Shown: positions 25,579 through 34,369 of the stretch, in pieces
Position numbering within the stretch: position 1 is the stretch's first letter
Layout of the letters: each line of letters begins with the position of its first letter
Assembly (NCBI GenBank): GCA_903878805.1
Contig: CAIRJF010000028.1
Location: forward strand, 1 to 64,000
Origin: an uncultured Verrucomicrobia subdivision 3 bacterium
Lineage (GTDB): Bacteria > Verrucomicrobiota > Verrucomicrobiia > Limisphaerales > UBA11358
Length of the DNA: 64,000 nucleotides
Reading direction: 5' to 3'
The notes under the pieces: model-generated
What the model was told of the DNA's origin: nothing
Seen by the model: the letters and a program-made list of their open reading frames with translations, nothing else
Database searches by the model: none
Made by a program: the position numbers and the translations under genes

Positions 25579-26787
25579 TTATTCGTAGCGCAAAGCTTCG
25601 ATCGGGTCGAGCCGCGAAGCCTTCCACGCCGGATAAAATCCCGACACGATGCCGATGGCCGCGCTGGAAATACAGGCTATGCCGATCCACGCGAACGGCG
25701 TCAGTGTCGGCCAACCGGTGAAGTGCGAAGTGATTTTGGCCGCACCCATGCCTAACGCGATTCCCAAAATGCCGCCAAACGCACTCAACGTAACGGCTTC
25801 AATCAAAAATTGAATCAGGATGTCGCGCCCACGCGCACCGACGGCCATGCGGATGCCGATTTCGCGGGTCCGTTCCGTGACGCTGACGAGCATGATGTTC
25901 ATGATGCCGATGCCGCCGACGATGAGCGACACACTCGCAATCGCGCCGAGCAGCACGGACATGATGCGCGAAGTTGAAGTCGCCATTTGCATCAATTCAA
26001 GCTGGCTGCGCACCGTGAAATCCGGTTCCGCACTTTTGTGACGGTCGAGTAGGAGCGTGTTGATGTCCGCCTGCACTTGATTGATGGTGTCCTTGCTAGC
26101 GGCCTGCACCATGATGGAGTTCACAAAATTGCGGCTCGTGATGCGACGCATGTGGCTCGTGTAAGGAATGACCACCACGTCATCCTGATCCTGACCGAAC
26201 AAATTAAATCCTTTCGACTCCAGCACGCCGACAACTTTGAACGGAATGTTCCGCACGATCAATGTCTGTCCAATTGGGTCGTCGTTGATGAATAATTGAT
26301 CAACCACGGTTTTACCGATGATGGCGACTTTCGACAGGCCGCGCACGTCGCCCTCGGTGAACATTCCGCCGCTCGCGATATCCCAGTCGCGGATCTGCGG
26401 ATAATCCGGTGACTCGCCGAGAATCTGCGTGTTCCAGTTCAGGCCGTTCGCCAAAATTTGTGCGCGGTCGCGGACTTCCGGGCTGACGGCGACGACATTG
26501 GCGACTTCATTTTTAATCGCGCGCGAATCTTCCACCGTCAACGTCGGTGCACTGCCCCAGCCGCCGCGCATTCCGCCGCTGCTGAAATTGCCAGAGAAAA
26601 CCGTAACGATATTTTGGCCCAGGCTGGCGACTTTATCTTCGACTTGTTTCGTTGCACCAGTCGTGATGCTGACCGACGCGATGACCGAGCCGACGCCAAT
26701 GATGACGCCGAGCATCGTCAGCAGCGAACGCATTTTGTTCCGGCGCAACGCGCGACCGGCGAGTTTGAATGGCGCGAAAAATTTCAT
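25579..26787 (-). CDS. MacB-like ABC transporter permease (FtsX/MacB_PCD)
   Basis: A 402-residue inner-membrane protein with the MacB layout: an N-terminal helix (LLTMLGVIIGVGSVIASVSI), a large periplasmic domain (about 45-275), then three C-terminal helices of the FtsX domain (LLGAIASVSLIVGGIGIMNIMLVSVTERTREIGIRMAVGA, FLIEAVTLSAFGGILGIALGMG, and the last near residue 380). It ends SRLDPIEALRYE, the usual FtsX-family tail. It works with the ATPase at 26784-27548, its start overlapping that gene's stop by four bases, and the MacA-like adaptor upstream, driving tripartite export of a macrolide, peptide or lipid. Confidence 0.94.
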   Translation of the reverse strand: MKFFAPFKLAGRALRRNKMRSLLTMLGVIIGVGSVIASVSITTGATKQVEDKVASLGQNIVTVFSGNFSSGGMRGGWGSAPTLTVEDSRAIKNEVANVVAVSPEVRDRAQILANGLNWNTQILGESPDYPQIRDWDIASGGMFTEGDVRGLSKVAIIGKTVVDQLFINDDPIGQTLIVRNIPFKVVGVLESKGFNLFGQDQDDVVVIPYTSHMRRITSRNFVNSIMVQAASKDTINQVQADINTLLLDRHKSAEPDFTVRSQLELMQMATSTSRIMSVLLGAIASVSLIVGGIGIMNIMLVSVTERTREIGIRMAVGARGRDILIQFLIEAVTLSAFGGILGIALGMGAAKITSHFTGWPTLTPFAWIGIACISSAAIGIVSGFYPAWKASRLDPIEALRYE

Positions 26788-27548
26788 GCGAGTTTCACGG
26801 CCTCCTGCGCCAGTTTCAAATTCTTCAACTCGTGTTCCGCATTCAAACGGTCGGCCACATTTTCGTCCGTCACGATTTTTCCATCGCGCAAAATAATCAT
26901 GCGCTTGGTGTAACGCGCCACGTCCAGTTCGTGCGTGACCATGATGATGGTGATGCCGGCGTCATTCAATTTTTGGAACACGCCCATGATTTCGATGCTC
27001 GTCTGACTATCGAGATTTCCCGTCGGCTCGTCCGCCAGCAGCAGCGACGGCTGGTTCACTAGCGCCCGCGCGATGGCGACACGCTGCTGTTGTCCGCCGG
27101 AAAGCTGGTTTGGTTTGTGGTCGGCGCGTTGCGCGAGGCCGACCAACTCAAGTGATTTTTGGGCGCGCTCTTTTTGCTCGTGCGCCGGCACGCGCTGATG
27201 ATTGTAAAGCATCGGCATCTCGACATTCTCCAGCGCGGTCGTGCGTGAAAGCAGGTTAAAACCCTGGAAAACAAAGCCGATTTTGTCGTTGCGAATTTTT
27301 GCACGCGCGTCGCGGTCAAGCGTGGAAACGTCCAGGCCGTCGAGAAAATAATTTCCATTCGTCGGCCGGTCGAGACAGCCGATCATGTTCATCAACGTGC
27401 TTTTGCCGGAACCGCTCGAACCCATGATGGCCACAAATTCGCCGGGTTGGATGTCGAGCGAGACGCCGCGCACGGCGTGAACATCCACTTCACCCGTGCG
27501 GTAAATCTTGTGGATGTCGGCAAGCTTGATGACGGCGTTCGTAGGCAC
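26784..27548 (-). CDS. MacB/LolD-type ABC transporter ATP-binding protein
   Basis: A 254-residue ATPase. Walker [10 protein letters not shown] at residues 43-51, Q-loop [21 protein letters not shown], signature [15 protein letters not shown], Walker [14 protein letters not shown] and the H-loop MVTHE. '[21 protein letters not shown]' and 'DEPTGNLD' mark the MacB/LolD/FtsE group. Here the ATPase and permease are separate proteins, not fused as in E. coli MacB. The gene lies 12 bases after the adaptor gene and overlaps the permease gene. Confidence 0.95.
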   Translation of the reverse strand: MPTNAVIKLADIHKIYRTGEVDVHAVRGVSLDIQPGEFVAIMGSSGSGKSTLMNMIGCLDRPTNGNYFLDGLDVSTLDRDARAKIRNDKIGFVFQGFNLLSRTTALENVEMPMLYNHQRVPAHEQKERAQKSLELVGLAQRADHKPNQLSGGQQQRVAIARALVNQPSLLLADEPTGNLDSQTSIEIMGVFQKLNDAGITIIMVTHELDVARYTKRMIILRDGKIVTDENVADRLNAEHELKNLKLAQEAVKLA

Positions 27549-27560
27549 GACAGTTAAAAA

Positions 27561-28796
27561 TTAGCGGCGCGGGAACCCGCCGCCGAACGGACTGGAGGTG
27601 GCATTAGAATTTTGCGCGTCGGCTTGCGCAACGCTGGAGACGACTTTATCGCCTTCATTCAAGCCGGCGGTGACTTCGGTGAAAATGCCATCGGTGATTC
27701 CAACCTTGATCTGCACCGGCTTCAATTGCGCCGCGCTATCGCTGCCCGCGAGCACATAAACCGTGCGCAGACCGCGTCCGCCCTTGTTTTTATGTTGCGC
27801 CTTGTCGGTCGCCACGTCATTGGTTTGCACCACGCCGCCGACTTGGTTGGTCAGCACGACCGCATTATCCGGCGGACGAAAACGCAATGCGACATTGGGG
27901 ATTTTCAACACATCTTCCCGCTGCGCGACGATGACGGAGACGTTGGCCGTCATGCCAGGTTTCAATTTGTAATCCGCATTCGTCACGCTGATGACGGTGT
28001 CGTAGGTGACGACGTTGTTGACGGTGATAGGTGAATTGCGCACCTGCGCCACCTCGCCGTGGAAAGTGCGCGTCGGATACGCGTCCACCGTGAAATCCAC
28101 GCTCTGCCCTTCCACCACGCCGCCGATGTCGGCCTCGGACACGTTGGAATCAATCTGCATTTTCGTCAGGTCGTTCGCGATTTGGAAAATCGTCGGTGTG
28201 TTGAAACTGGAGGCAACCGTCTGACCCAATTCCACCGCGCGCGAAATCACCACGCCGTCCACCGGCGAAACGATTTTGCAGTAGTTCAAATTCACCAGCG
28301 CGTTGCTCAACGAGGCCTGTTTGATTTTCACCGTCGCCTCGGCCTCGTGCAGCGTGGCAAGCGCCGTGTCGAAATCCGAGCCGGAGATCAGCTTGTTCGT
28401 GAACAACTCCGCGCTGCGGTCATACTCCACCTGCTGCAATTCGAGATTCGCCCGCGCGTTCGCCAAGTCCGCCTGGCTTTGCTCGACGGCGGCCTGATAA
28501 GTCGCCGGATCAATCTCGGCGATGACCTGGTTCGACTTCACCACCGAGTTGTAATCCACATTCAACACGCTGATGCGCCCCGACACCTGGCTGCCCACCG
28601 TCACGTTCACCACCGGATTCAACGTGCCGGTGGCCGTGACCGTGGCGATAATCTCGCCACGCGTGGCCGCGACCGTGTTGAAAGCCATCGCCGCCCCGCC
28701 GGCATGGCGAAAATAAAAATATGCGCCCGCGCCCAGCGCGAGCAGGAGCGCGAGCCAAATCCATTTCCACCAACCACCGCGATTTTTTTCCGGCAT
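27561..28796 (-). CDS. MacA-like periplasmic adaptor (HlyD/RND membrane fusion protein)
   Basis: A 411-residue membrane fusion protein from an ATG at 28796 (MPEKNRGGWWKWIWLALLL). One N-terminal membrane anchor is followed by the barrel-sandwich/lipoyl halves (ATRGEIIATVTATGTLNPVVNVTVGSQVSGRI and IVSPVDGVVISRAVELGQTV), a helical hairpin (about residues 90-150) and the beta-barrel domain (VDFTVDAYPTRTFHGEVAQVR). It ends in a Gly-rich SSPFGGGFPRR tail. It links the MacB-like transporter to an outer-membrane channel, which is not encoded here. First gene of the four-gene operon; the frame upstream of 28796 is open but lacks family similarity. Confidence 0.93.
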   Translation of the reverse strand: MPEKNRGGWWKWIWLALLLALGAGAYFYFRHAGGAAMAFNTVAATRGEIIATVTATGTLNPVVNVTVGSQVSGRISVLNVDYNSVVKSNQVIAEIDPATYQAAVEQSQADLANARANLELQQVEYDRSAELFTNKLISGSDFDTALATLHEAEATVKIKQASLSNALVNLNYCKIVSPVDGVVISRAVELGQTVASSFNTPTIFQIANDLTKMQIDSNVSEADIGGVVEGQSVDFTVDAYPTRTFHGEVAQVRNSPITVNNVVTYDTVISVTNADYKLKPGMTANVSVIVAQREDVLKIPNVALRFRPPDNAVVLTNQVGGVVQTNDVATDKAQHKNKGGRGLRTVYVLAGSDSAAQLKPVQIKVGITDGIFTEVTAGLNEGDKVVSSVAQADAQNSNATSSPFGGGFPRR

Positions 28797-28973
28797 AAAA
28801 TAAAAGAGAGATTCCGCCAACGCAGACTGCACTGGCAACCGGCAAGTTACGACAATTTCTGCGCCCGAAGCAATTTCCATTTGCAGGTTTTGCCGCCGCG
28901 CTGCCACAGGCAAAGCCCCCTTGTCAAATGACAATGTCGCGTTGCCGAGACATTGTAATTGGCCGAAAACTCT

Positions 28974-30065
28974 TCAAACAGTATGAAAGCGGGCGCGCAG
29001 TTTGAGCAAGGGCTTTTCCAGCAGATAATAAGAGGCGTGCGCCGCGAGCAAGGCGGTCAGAATCCATGTAGGAAAACGCAGCCACCATGCGCTCGTGAGG
29101 CCAAAGACGGATTTTTCCGTGCCGCAAAACATTTGCTGCCAGATGTAAATGGAGTAGGACAAAACTCCGATATGCCGCACCCATTTCCAATTCAAGGCGC
29201 GATAAAATCCGTATTCCGGCAGCAACAGACTTTGCAGCATCAACAAGGTGAACCCGATGGCTTGAAAGGAGTCGAAACAGGTGGCGCCAAAACGTCCGTG
29301 GAACGGCAGCAGCCACGGCGAGAAAATCAAAAGCACGCCGGCGACCGGGATTTTGCCGGAATGTTTTTGGTAAAAGGTGGCCAGAGAATGCCGCCATTGA
29401 TTGAACCAGAACGCGGCCAGACAGCCATAGGCCAGCGAGTCAAATCGGGCAAAGAATGAACTGTTGGCAAACAGAAATTCCCAGCCCGCCGGATACAGTT
29501 GTTTGTAATGCAGCAGCCGGATGGTCGGGGCGACGATGACTGGCAGGAGCAAAACCTTTACCAGCTTCGTGGCGTCGGCGGAACGCTTGAACAAAACGAC
29601 CAACAGGACGGGCCAGAATAAATAAAATTGTTCCTCCACGCCCAATGACCACAAATGTCCGGCGGCAAGCGGCGGATGGAACATGATAAAATCCGTGGTG
29701 AAGGTCAGATTGCCCACCCACATGGCCGTGGCTTGGGTGTAGTGTGTAAAACAGGCCAGCACCAAAAGGTAGCAATAGCAGACGGGCAGGATGCGGAGGG
29801 CGCGGCGGATGTAAAAGTTTTTCAGGTTGATGCCGCCCGCCGCCGCCTGTTCCTGAATCAGCAGATGTGTGATGAGAAAACCGCTGATAACGAAGAAAAA
29901 GCGCACACCCCAGATACCAACCGCGTCACAACAATTGAATAGTGTTTTGCTGGCGGTGGGAAACCCCGTGGTGAAAGTAGAATGCGAAATTAAAACTAGT
30001 GCGATGCTGATAGCCCGCCAGCCGTCGAGCGACGGCAGCTTGGAAGTGCGGGTGGGTTTGGTCAT
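28974..30065 (-). CDS. Acyltransferase 3 family protein (OafA/YrhL-like)
   Basis: A 363-residue membrane acyltransferase with about ten helices. It starts LPSLDGWRAISIALVLISHS, where the 'LDG.RA......V...H' motif with the essential His is the family signature; a conserved Arg follows in NFYIRRALRILPVCY. Such enzymes O-acetylate or O-acylate cell-surface polysaccharides in the inner membrane. It is the first of a run of surface-polysaccharide genes on the minus strand (glycosyltransferase, flippase, FkbM methyltransferase, MBOAT). Confidence 0.92.
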   Translation of the reverse strand: MTKPTRTSKLPSLDGWRAISIALVLISHSTFTTGFPTASKTLFNCCDAVGIWGVRFFFVISGFLITHLLIQEQAAAGGINLKNFYIRRALRILPVCYCYLLVLACFTHYTQATAMWVGNLTFTTDFIMFHPPLAAGHLWSLGVEEQFYLFWPVLLVVLFKRSADATKLVKVLLLPVIVAPTIRLLHYKQLYPAGWEFLFANSSFFARFDSLAYGCLAAFWFNQWRHSLATFYQKHSGKIPVAGVLLIFSPWLLPFHGRFGATCFDSFQAIGFTLLMLQSLLLPEYGFYRALNWKWVRHIGVLSYSIYIWQQMFCGTEKSVFGLTSAWWLRFPTWILTALLAAHASYYLLEKPLLKLRARFHTV

Positions 30066-30093
30066 GGGTTTGTAAGCTTCGGATTATTACAAC

Positions 30094-31074
30094 TTAAACT
30101 TTTTTCCACCGCTCGCGCAACTGCACGAGTTGGGCGGTGGGCGGGAATTTCGCGAGGGCGTTTCGCAATTTGCGCTTGTGATGACGACGGTAAAAATCCC
30201 ACCGGCAGCGCAGCCTTTCAACAAAATTTAGATTCAGAGTGCGGCAGGCCAGATATACTTCCGGCCGGATGATGTAATAAGGATAATTATATCCCGCCCA
30301 GTGAATCAGGGGGAGCGATTTACCGTCGGGTAACGTGGCGCGTCCGCTGCGCCGGTCAAAGCGGAAGGGCACGGTGGCAAAGACGGAACTGCTCATCGTT
30401 GGGAACAGCTCGGTGATTAACGCCAGCCGCCGCCGCAACCGGTGCATGGTGTAATTCAGGAACGGCTGGTCAATGGCGCTGACCTTGAGCTGGTCGCGGA
30501 GTTGCGCGGCTTCCGGGGCGAGCCGCCCGCGATCTGCATCCGACACCAAACCTTTGCGCGCGACGAATACACCGGCATTGAACCCTTGCGCCTGATGCGT
30601 GGCGATCATTTGCGCCGCCAGTTCCGGCAGATAAACTTGGCTCATGTCGGGGTCAAAATAAACGAGGTCATAGGGCGACGCGGCAAACGCCGTCAAAATT
30701 TCCTGCAGCGAGGAGGTCACGACGATGTCGGCATCGAGATAAATAAATTCGTCATACGGCCCAGCGAACGCGGCGTGTTTGCGGAACATCCCCGCCGCCA
30801 GCGGCGAGCCGTTGACCTGTTGCGCCAGCGCGTCAAAGCGGCGGCAGGGCGCTTCGTCCAAAATGTCGAAGCGGAGTTGCGGCGCTAATTTTCTTAACTC
30901 CGCCAGCGCATCGTTGTAGGGAATGACGGTCACCGGCAGCTCGGGGTCGTGCCGCCGCAGACTATGAACCAACGCCAAAAATGCTTCGATTACAGCATCG
31001 TTGGCCAGCACATAAACGCCCCGCTTGGGTGGCAGCTTATTTTCCGCGACAACGCTTTTTTCAACGACAGGCAT
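30094..31074 (-). CDS. GT-A fold glycosyltransferase-like protein
   Basis: A 326-residue soluble protein. The N-terminal Rossmann-like part (RGVYVLANDAVIEAFLALVHSLRRHDPELPVTVIPY) and the DxD motif D114-A-D116 in EFIYLDADIVVTSSL are typical of GT-A glycosyltransferases that bind a nucleotide sugar through a metal. LPLIHWAGYNYPYYI later recalls the 'HW.G..KP' region of GT8-like enzymes. A basic C-terminus (RRHHKRKLRNALAKF) may associate with the membrane. It starts two bases after the flippase stop, implying co-transcription and a joint role in assembling a surface glycan. Confidence 0.75.
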   Translation of the reverse strand: MPVVEKSVVAENKLPPKRGVYVLANDAVIEAFLALVHSLRRHDPELPVTVIPYNDALAELRKLAPQLRFDILDEAPCRRFDALAQQVNGSPLAAGMFRKHAAFAGPYDEFIYLDADIVVTSSLQEILTAFAASPYDLVYFDPDMSQVYLPELAAQMIATHQAQGFNAGVFVARKGLVSDADRGRLAPEAAQLRDQLKVSAIDQPFLNYTMHRLRRRLALITELFPTMSSSVFATVPFRFDRRSGRATLPDGKSLPLIHWAGYNYPYYIIRPEVYLACRTLNLNFVERLRCRWDFYRRHHKRKLRNALAKFPPTAQLVQLRERWKKV

Positions 31075-31076
31075 AA

Positions 31077-32459
31077 TCAGGAATTGGACAAGGCCGTTGG
31101 CGGGATGACACCGGACGCTTCGCTTTCATACTCGCGGCGCTTGGTTTGATAAATTTTGCAGACGGGAATAAAAATCACCCAGATGGCGAACGCGTAGCCC
31201 ATGGCCTCGCCCGTGATGCCCCAGAGCCGGACCAGCGGCAGGATGAACGTCACGCTCAATACCGCGCACGCCACCGACACCCACATATACGGCTCGCGTT
31301 TGTGGGCGCGCAACCGCAAGGCCATCACGCCGAAGAGGGTTTCCACCACCGCGCCGCCGGCCAGCCACGCGTTGGCCGCAAAGGGCGCGAGGCGTGCCGG
31401 CACGCGGGGCAAGAAGTGGCCGACGAACGGCAGCGCCGCCAGAAATGCGCCCATGCCCAGCACACAGATAACAAAGGTCTGGAGACCGCTGCGCCGCCAG
31501 AGCGCGTCCAATTCCTGCCAACTGCGCGCGGCAATCAGCATCCCAAACTTGGGCGACTTGGTGCTCGCCCAGCTCATAGAGAAATTGGCAATCATGCGGA
31601 CGAGTTGAAAACTCATGCCCAGTTGTCCCGCCGCCACCGGGCCGCAAAAGTAAAACGCGATGGGATTGATGATGTCGGTCACAAACCAGCCGGACATCCA
31701 GCTCACGGCGATGCGCCATTGGAACGGCCAAATTTCACGCGCCCACGAAACTTCGCCATGCTGCGGCCGCGCCAGAAACTGGCACAGAAACGGTTTCCAC
31801 CGCACGAGAAGATAGCCCACGGAAAACAGCAAACTGAACGCCGCGCCAATCGCCGAGGCATAAATGCCCGCGCCCGAAATGAGCGCAATGACGTTCGCCC
31901 CAAAGCTCGCCAGCGCCGCCCAGAAACGGAACTTCGCCAGCACCGCAATCTGGTTGCAACCTTGCAGCAGCGACCACGCCGGATTGATGGCGAGTGAAAA
32001 TGCTGCCGTCACGGCGATGAGCCACCACGCGCCCTGCCAATGAACCGCATGATTGCCGGAGATGCTGAAAAATATGTGTCCGCCAATGCCCACCGCCACC
32101 AGAAAAATGGCGGCGGCCGCCGCGTAATAGCCGAACGCGAGCCGACCCAAAGAAATGAGCCGCGACTTGGCCACAAGATCGCCCGCGACGGTTTGCGCCG
32201 GAGTGAAATGCAGTTTCGCAAATTCGTGCGCGGCGAACTGGAGGATGTTCTGCGAAAAACCCATTTCCAAAAACACCTGCATCGCGACCACCCCGGCAAA
32301 CGCATAAAAGTAGCCTTGGATTTCCGGCGTGAGAAATTTCAGCACCAGCGCCATCGTGATGGGGCCGGTGAAGAGGCGCAGCAACTGCGCGGCGTTGGAA
32401 AAAAACACCGCGCGATCCACGCCCGCCCAGCGCCGGAATTGGTGCAGACGTTGGAGCAT
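31077..32459 (-). CDS. Polysaccharide flippase-like membrane protein (MOP/Wzx-like)
   Basis: About 460 residues with twelve or so hydrophobic helices. It starts near MLQRLHQFRRWAGVDRAVFFSNAAQLLRLFTGPITMALVLKFLTPEIQGYFYAF, the usual opening of polysaccharide exporters: an N-terminal helix with a conserved 'L.PE.QGYF'. I set the start at the ATG 32459; a TTG precedes it. It probably moves lipid-linked oligosaccharide across the inner membrane for the product of the neighbouring glycosyltransferases. Confidence 0.8.
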   Translation of the reverse strand: MLQRLHQFRRWAGVDRAVFFSNAAQLLRLFTGPITMALVLKFLTPEIQGYFYAFAGVVAMQVFLEMGFSQNILQFAAHEFAKLHFTPAQTVAGDLVAKSRLISLGRLAFGYYAAAAAIFLVAVGIGGHIFFSISGNHAVHWQGAWWLIAVTAAFSLAINPAWSLLQGCNQIAVLAKFRFWAALASFGANVIALISGAGIYASAIGAAFSLLFSVGYLLVRWKPFLCQFLARPQHGEVSWAREIWPFQWRIAVSWMSGWFVTDIINPIAFYFCGPVAAGQLGMSFQLVRMIANFSMSWASTKSPKFGMLIAARSWQELDALWRRSGLQTFVICVLGMGAFLAALPFVGHFLPRVPARLAPFAANAWLAGGAVVETLFGVMALRLRAHKREPYMWVSVACAVLSVTFILPLVRLWGITGEAMGYAFAIWVIFIPVCKIYQTKRREYESEASGVIPPTALSNS

Positions 32460-32504
32460 CAAGACAGGCGGCGCTCAAGTCGGGCGGCGGTGAAAACAAG
32501 TTCG

Positions 32505-32636
32505 TTCATTGCTGGCAGGGCATCTTGCCTAGACCGGCAGTCCAAAGAAAGCGGAAAGCTGGGAAACCAACCAGAGCCGCGAACCAGACGAAATACGCGA
32601 ACAAAAACAAATTTTCCGAACGGGTTTCGCGTATTT
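32505..32636. repeat. Intergenic repeats downstream of the FkbM gene
   Basis: The gap between flippase and FkbM genes holds two palindromic parts: a short hairpin around 32511-32529 (GGCAGGGCATCTTGCC) and an inverted repeat with arms 32591-32601 and 32626-32636 (AAATACGCGAA and its complement). They look like worn members of dispersed extragenic repeat families. Confidence 0.45.
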
Positions 32637-32661
32637 GGCAAATTTTGCGGTTGGCTGCTGA

Positions 32662-32715
32662 TTCCAAAATTTCCACCAACCCGAGGCCGACGACGTTGTG
32701 GAACGAAACCGGCGG
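32662..32715 (-). pseudogene. Remnant of a VOC-family protein C-terminus
   Basis: Directly after the FkbM stop codon, the minus strand encodes PPVSFHNVVGLGLVEILE. The intact VOC protein at 33810-34217 ends RPVSFYNVVGIGLVEVLE. Fourteen of 18 residues are identical and three of the rest are conservative. The remnant has lost its own stop and everything before Pro-Pro. It therefore appears that a second VOC gene was truncated here, with the FkbM gene now lying between the remnant and the intact copy. Confidence 0.65.
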
Positions 32716-33660
32716 TTAAGTCAATTTTCCCAGCCGCCGTGCCCGTTCGGCTTCTAAATATTTCCTGGCAATGTCTGTGTCGCGCTCATGGAACACGGTG
32801 ATGTCCATGTAATATATTTCGCTATTTTTCCCGTCGGCATAGTCATGCAGGTCTTTGATTTTCTCCCTTTCCGTCAGCGTGGCTGAACAGATGAATCGAC
32901 CTTTAGCATCGTGAAAAGCGATGATGGAATAGCCCAGTTCCGCGAGTGAGAAAAGGGTGTCCAACCCCGGTTCGCCGATGAGTTCCATGCTCTGCCGGTT
33001 GTATTCAAAAAAAATTACCGGCGAAACCTGCCGGAGAAAATTCGTAGCTCCGCGAATGATGGCGCAGTCAAAACCTTCTGTGTCAATCTTCAGCAGTTTG
33101 TAATTCTCCCCGCCCGGTTGCGTCACAATGAAGTCGTCAAACCGCATGACCTTGATGGATTTGGTGGCCGCTGCCGTGCCCGGCAGGATGGTGGTGTTCC
33201 AACCGGCGCAGGCCAGACTGGCCGTGATGGTCTCGGTTTTTTCCGCCAGAAACAACTTGTGCGCCGTGGTGTTCGAAAGTTGTATTACGTTTTTCTGAAG
33301 AAATTCAAAACTCTTGTCGTCGCCCTCGATGCACAGCACCGGCACATCCTCCGCCGTTTTGATCAGGCACGCGGTGTCCCCGACATTGGCGCCGATGTCA
33401 ACGACCGCCAAGCTGGAATATTTTTTCCGAGTAAGCGTGGTCAGCAGGCCAAGCTGACCAATGAAGCCGGGGTTAGATTCATAATACGAATACATCGGAT
33501 TGATGCCGGGAACCTGAATGACATAACGGCCGACCCGCGTGGGGATGATCGCGTTTGGCAAATGCCATTTCACTTTGCGCGTGCGCTGGAGGGCAAAGCC
33601 CAACGGCGACAACGTCCAGTTGAGAGCGTTTTTGAAGCGGTGAAATAGGTTGAGCGGCAT
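32716..33660 (-). CDS. FkbM family methyltransferase
   Basis: A 314-residue SAM-dependent methyltransferase. Motif I is VVDIGANVGDTACLI (residues about 86-100), followed by acidic VLCIEGDDKSFEFL and, later, the FkbM hallmark LLKIDTEGFDCAIIRGA followed by PVIFFEYN. These enzymes usually O-methylate sugars or polyketides; here the neighbours suggest methylation of a surface polysaccharide. The start is the ATG at 33660. The gene sits between an intact VOC gene and a VOC gene remnant, which may mark an insertion or recombination event. Confidence 0.9.
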   Translation of the reverse strand: MPLNLFHRFKNALNWTLSPLGFALQRTRKVKWHLPNAIIPTRVGRYVIQVPGINPMYSYYESNPGFIGQLGLLTTLTRKKYSSLAVVDIGANVGDTACLIKTAEDVPVLCIEGDDKSFEFLQKNVIQLSNTTAHKLFLAEKTETITASLACAGWNTTILPGTAAATKSIKVMRFDDFIVTQPGGENYKLLKIDTEGFDCAIIRGATNFLRQVSPVIFFEYNRQSMELIGEPGLDTLFSLAELGYSIIAFHDAKGRFICSATLTEREKIKDLHDYADGKNSEIYYMDITVFHERDTDIARKYLEAERARRLGKLT

Positions 33661-33809
33661 GTAAATGAGAGTGAAAGCGCTGACTTCAGCAGCAGGGGTT
33701 GGTGGCGCGCAATTGTTTCATGGTTGATTTACTCATGTTGCCGGACTCGTTAGTGCCGATTCAATACATTTTTGATCACATGCATTAACGTTTTGAGAAG
33801 CTGGCGGAG

Positions 33810-34217
33810 TCACTCCAAAACTTCAACCAGACCGATGCCCACGACGTTGTAAAACGAAACGGGGCGTCCGCCGAATAGCGGCGCGGGAGTGGCGGGCGAA
33901 ATGCACATCGGGCGTAAACCTGCCGCTTCCAATCCGGCGAGTGCGGCGGCGATATTATCCGTCTCGTAGCAGAGGTGATAAATGATGCCGTTCGCGTGGC
34001 GTTGCGCGAGTTTGTCAATCGGGCCGGTGGTGTCGCCGGGCCAGATGATTTCTACCGCCGGATGCGCGGCGTGCGTGCAGAGTTGCAGGTGGATGTTTTG
34101 TGCGGGATCAAAAACAAATGCGCCCAACGCATAGCCGAGCGCGGCGACAAATTTGCGCGCTTCGTCGGGACGCCGCACGGCGAGCCCGAAATGGTGAAAG
34201 GTCAGATGCGCGTTCAT
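33810..34217 (-). CDS. VOC superfamily protein (glyoxalase/methylmalonyl-CoA epimerase-like)
   Basis: A 135-residue protein of the vicinal oxygen chelate fold: TFHHFGLAVRRPDEARKFVAALGYALG (first beta-alpha-beta with metal His), VEIIWPGD (Glu), IIYHLCYETDNIAAALAGLEAAG (second His) and SFYNVVGIGLVEVLE (final Glu). Four metal ligands are thus plausible. The ATG at 34217 is preferred; further upstream the frame runs through the CACAGAT repeat. Epimerase, lyase or unrelated activities are all possible. Neighbours are polysaccharide genes. A C-terminal remnant of a paralogue lies at 32662-32715. Confidence 0.85.
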   Translation of the reverse strand: MNAHLTFHHFGLAVRRPDEARKFVAALGYALGAFVFDPAQNIHLQLCTHAAHPAVEIIWPGDTTGPIDKLAQRHANGIIYHLCYETDNIAAALAGLEAAGLRPMCISPATPAPLFGGRPVSFYNVVGIGLVEVLE

Positions 34218-34223
34218 AAAATC

Positions 34224-34362
34224 AACCACAGATAAACACAGATGGACACGGATACGGAGAAACTTTGACACTAATTACACGGATCTTCACTAAAAGAATT
34301 GGTGCCGATTCGTGAAATTCGTGTCTAAAAAATCGGTGTTTATCTGTGTGCATCCGTGGTTA
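34224..34362. repeat. CACAGAT/CACGGAT-family composite inverted repeat, copy 2
   Basis: Outer arms about 34224-34254 and 34333-34362 (AACCACAGATAAACACAGAT and a near-complement) enclose inner arms beginning GACAC (34267 onward) and ending GTGTC (to 34325). The whole is a nested imperfect palindrome of about 140 bp between the VOC and MBOAT genes, built from the same words as 15076-15136. Confidence 0.7.
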
Positions 34363-34369
34363 AAATAGT

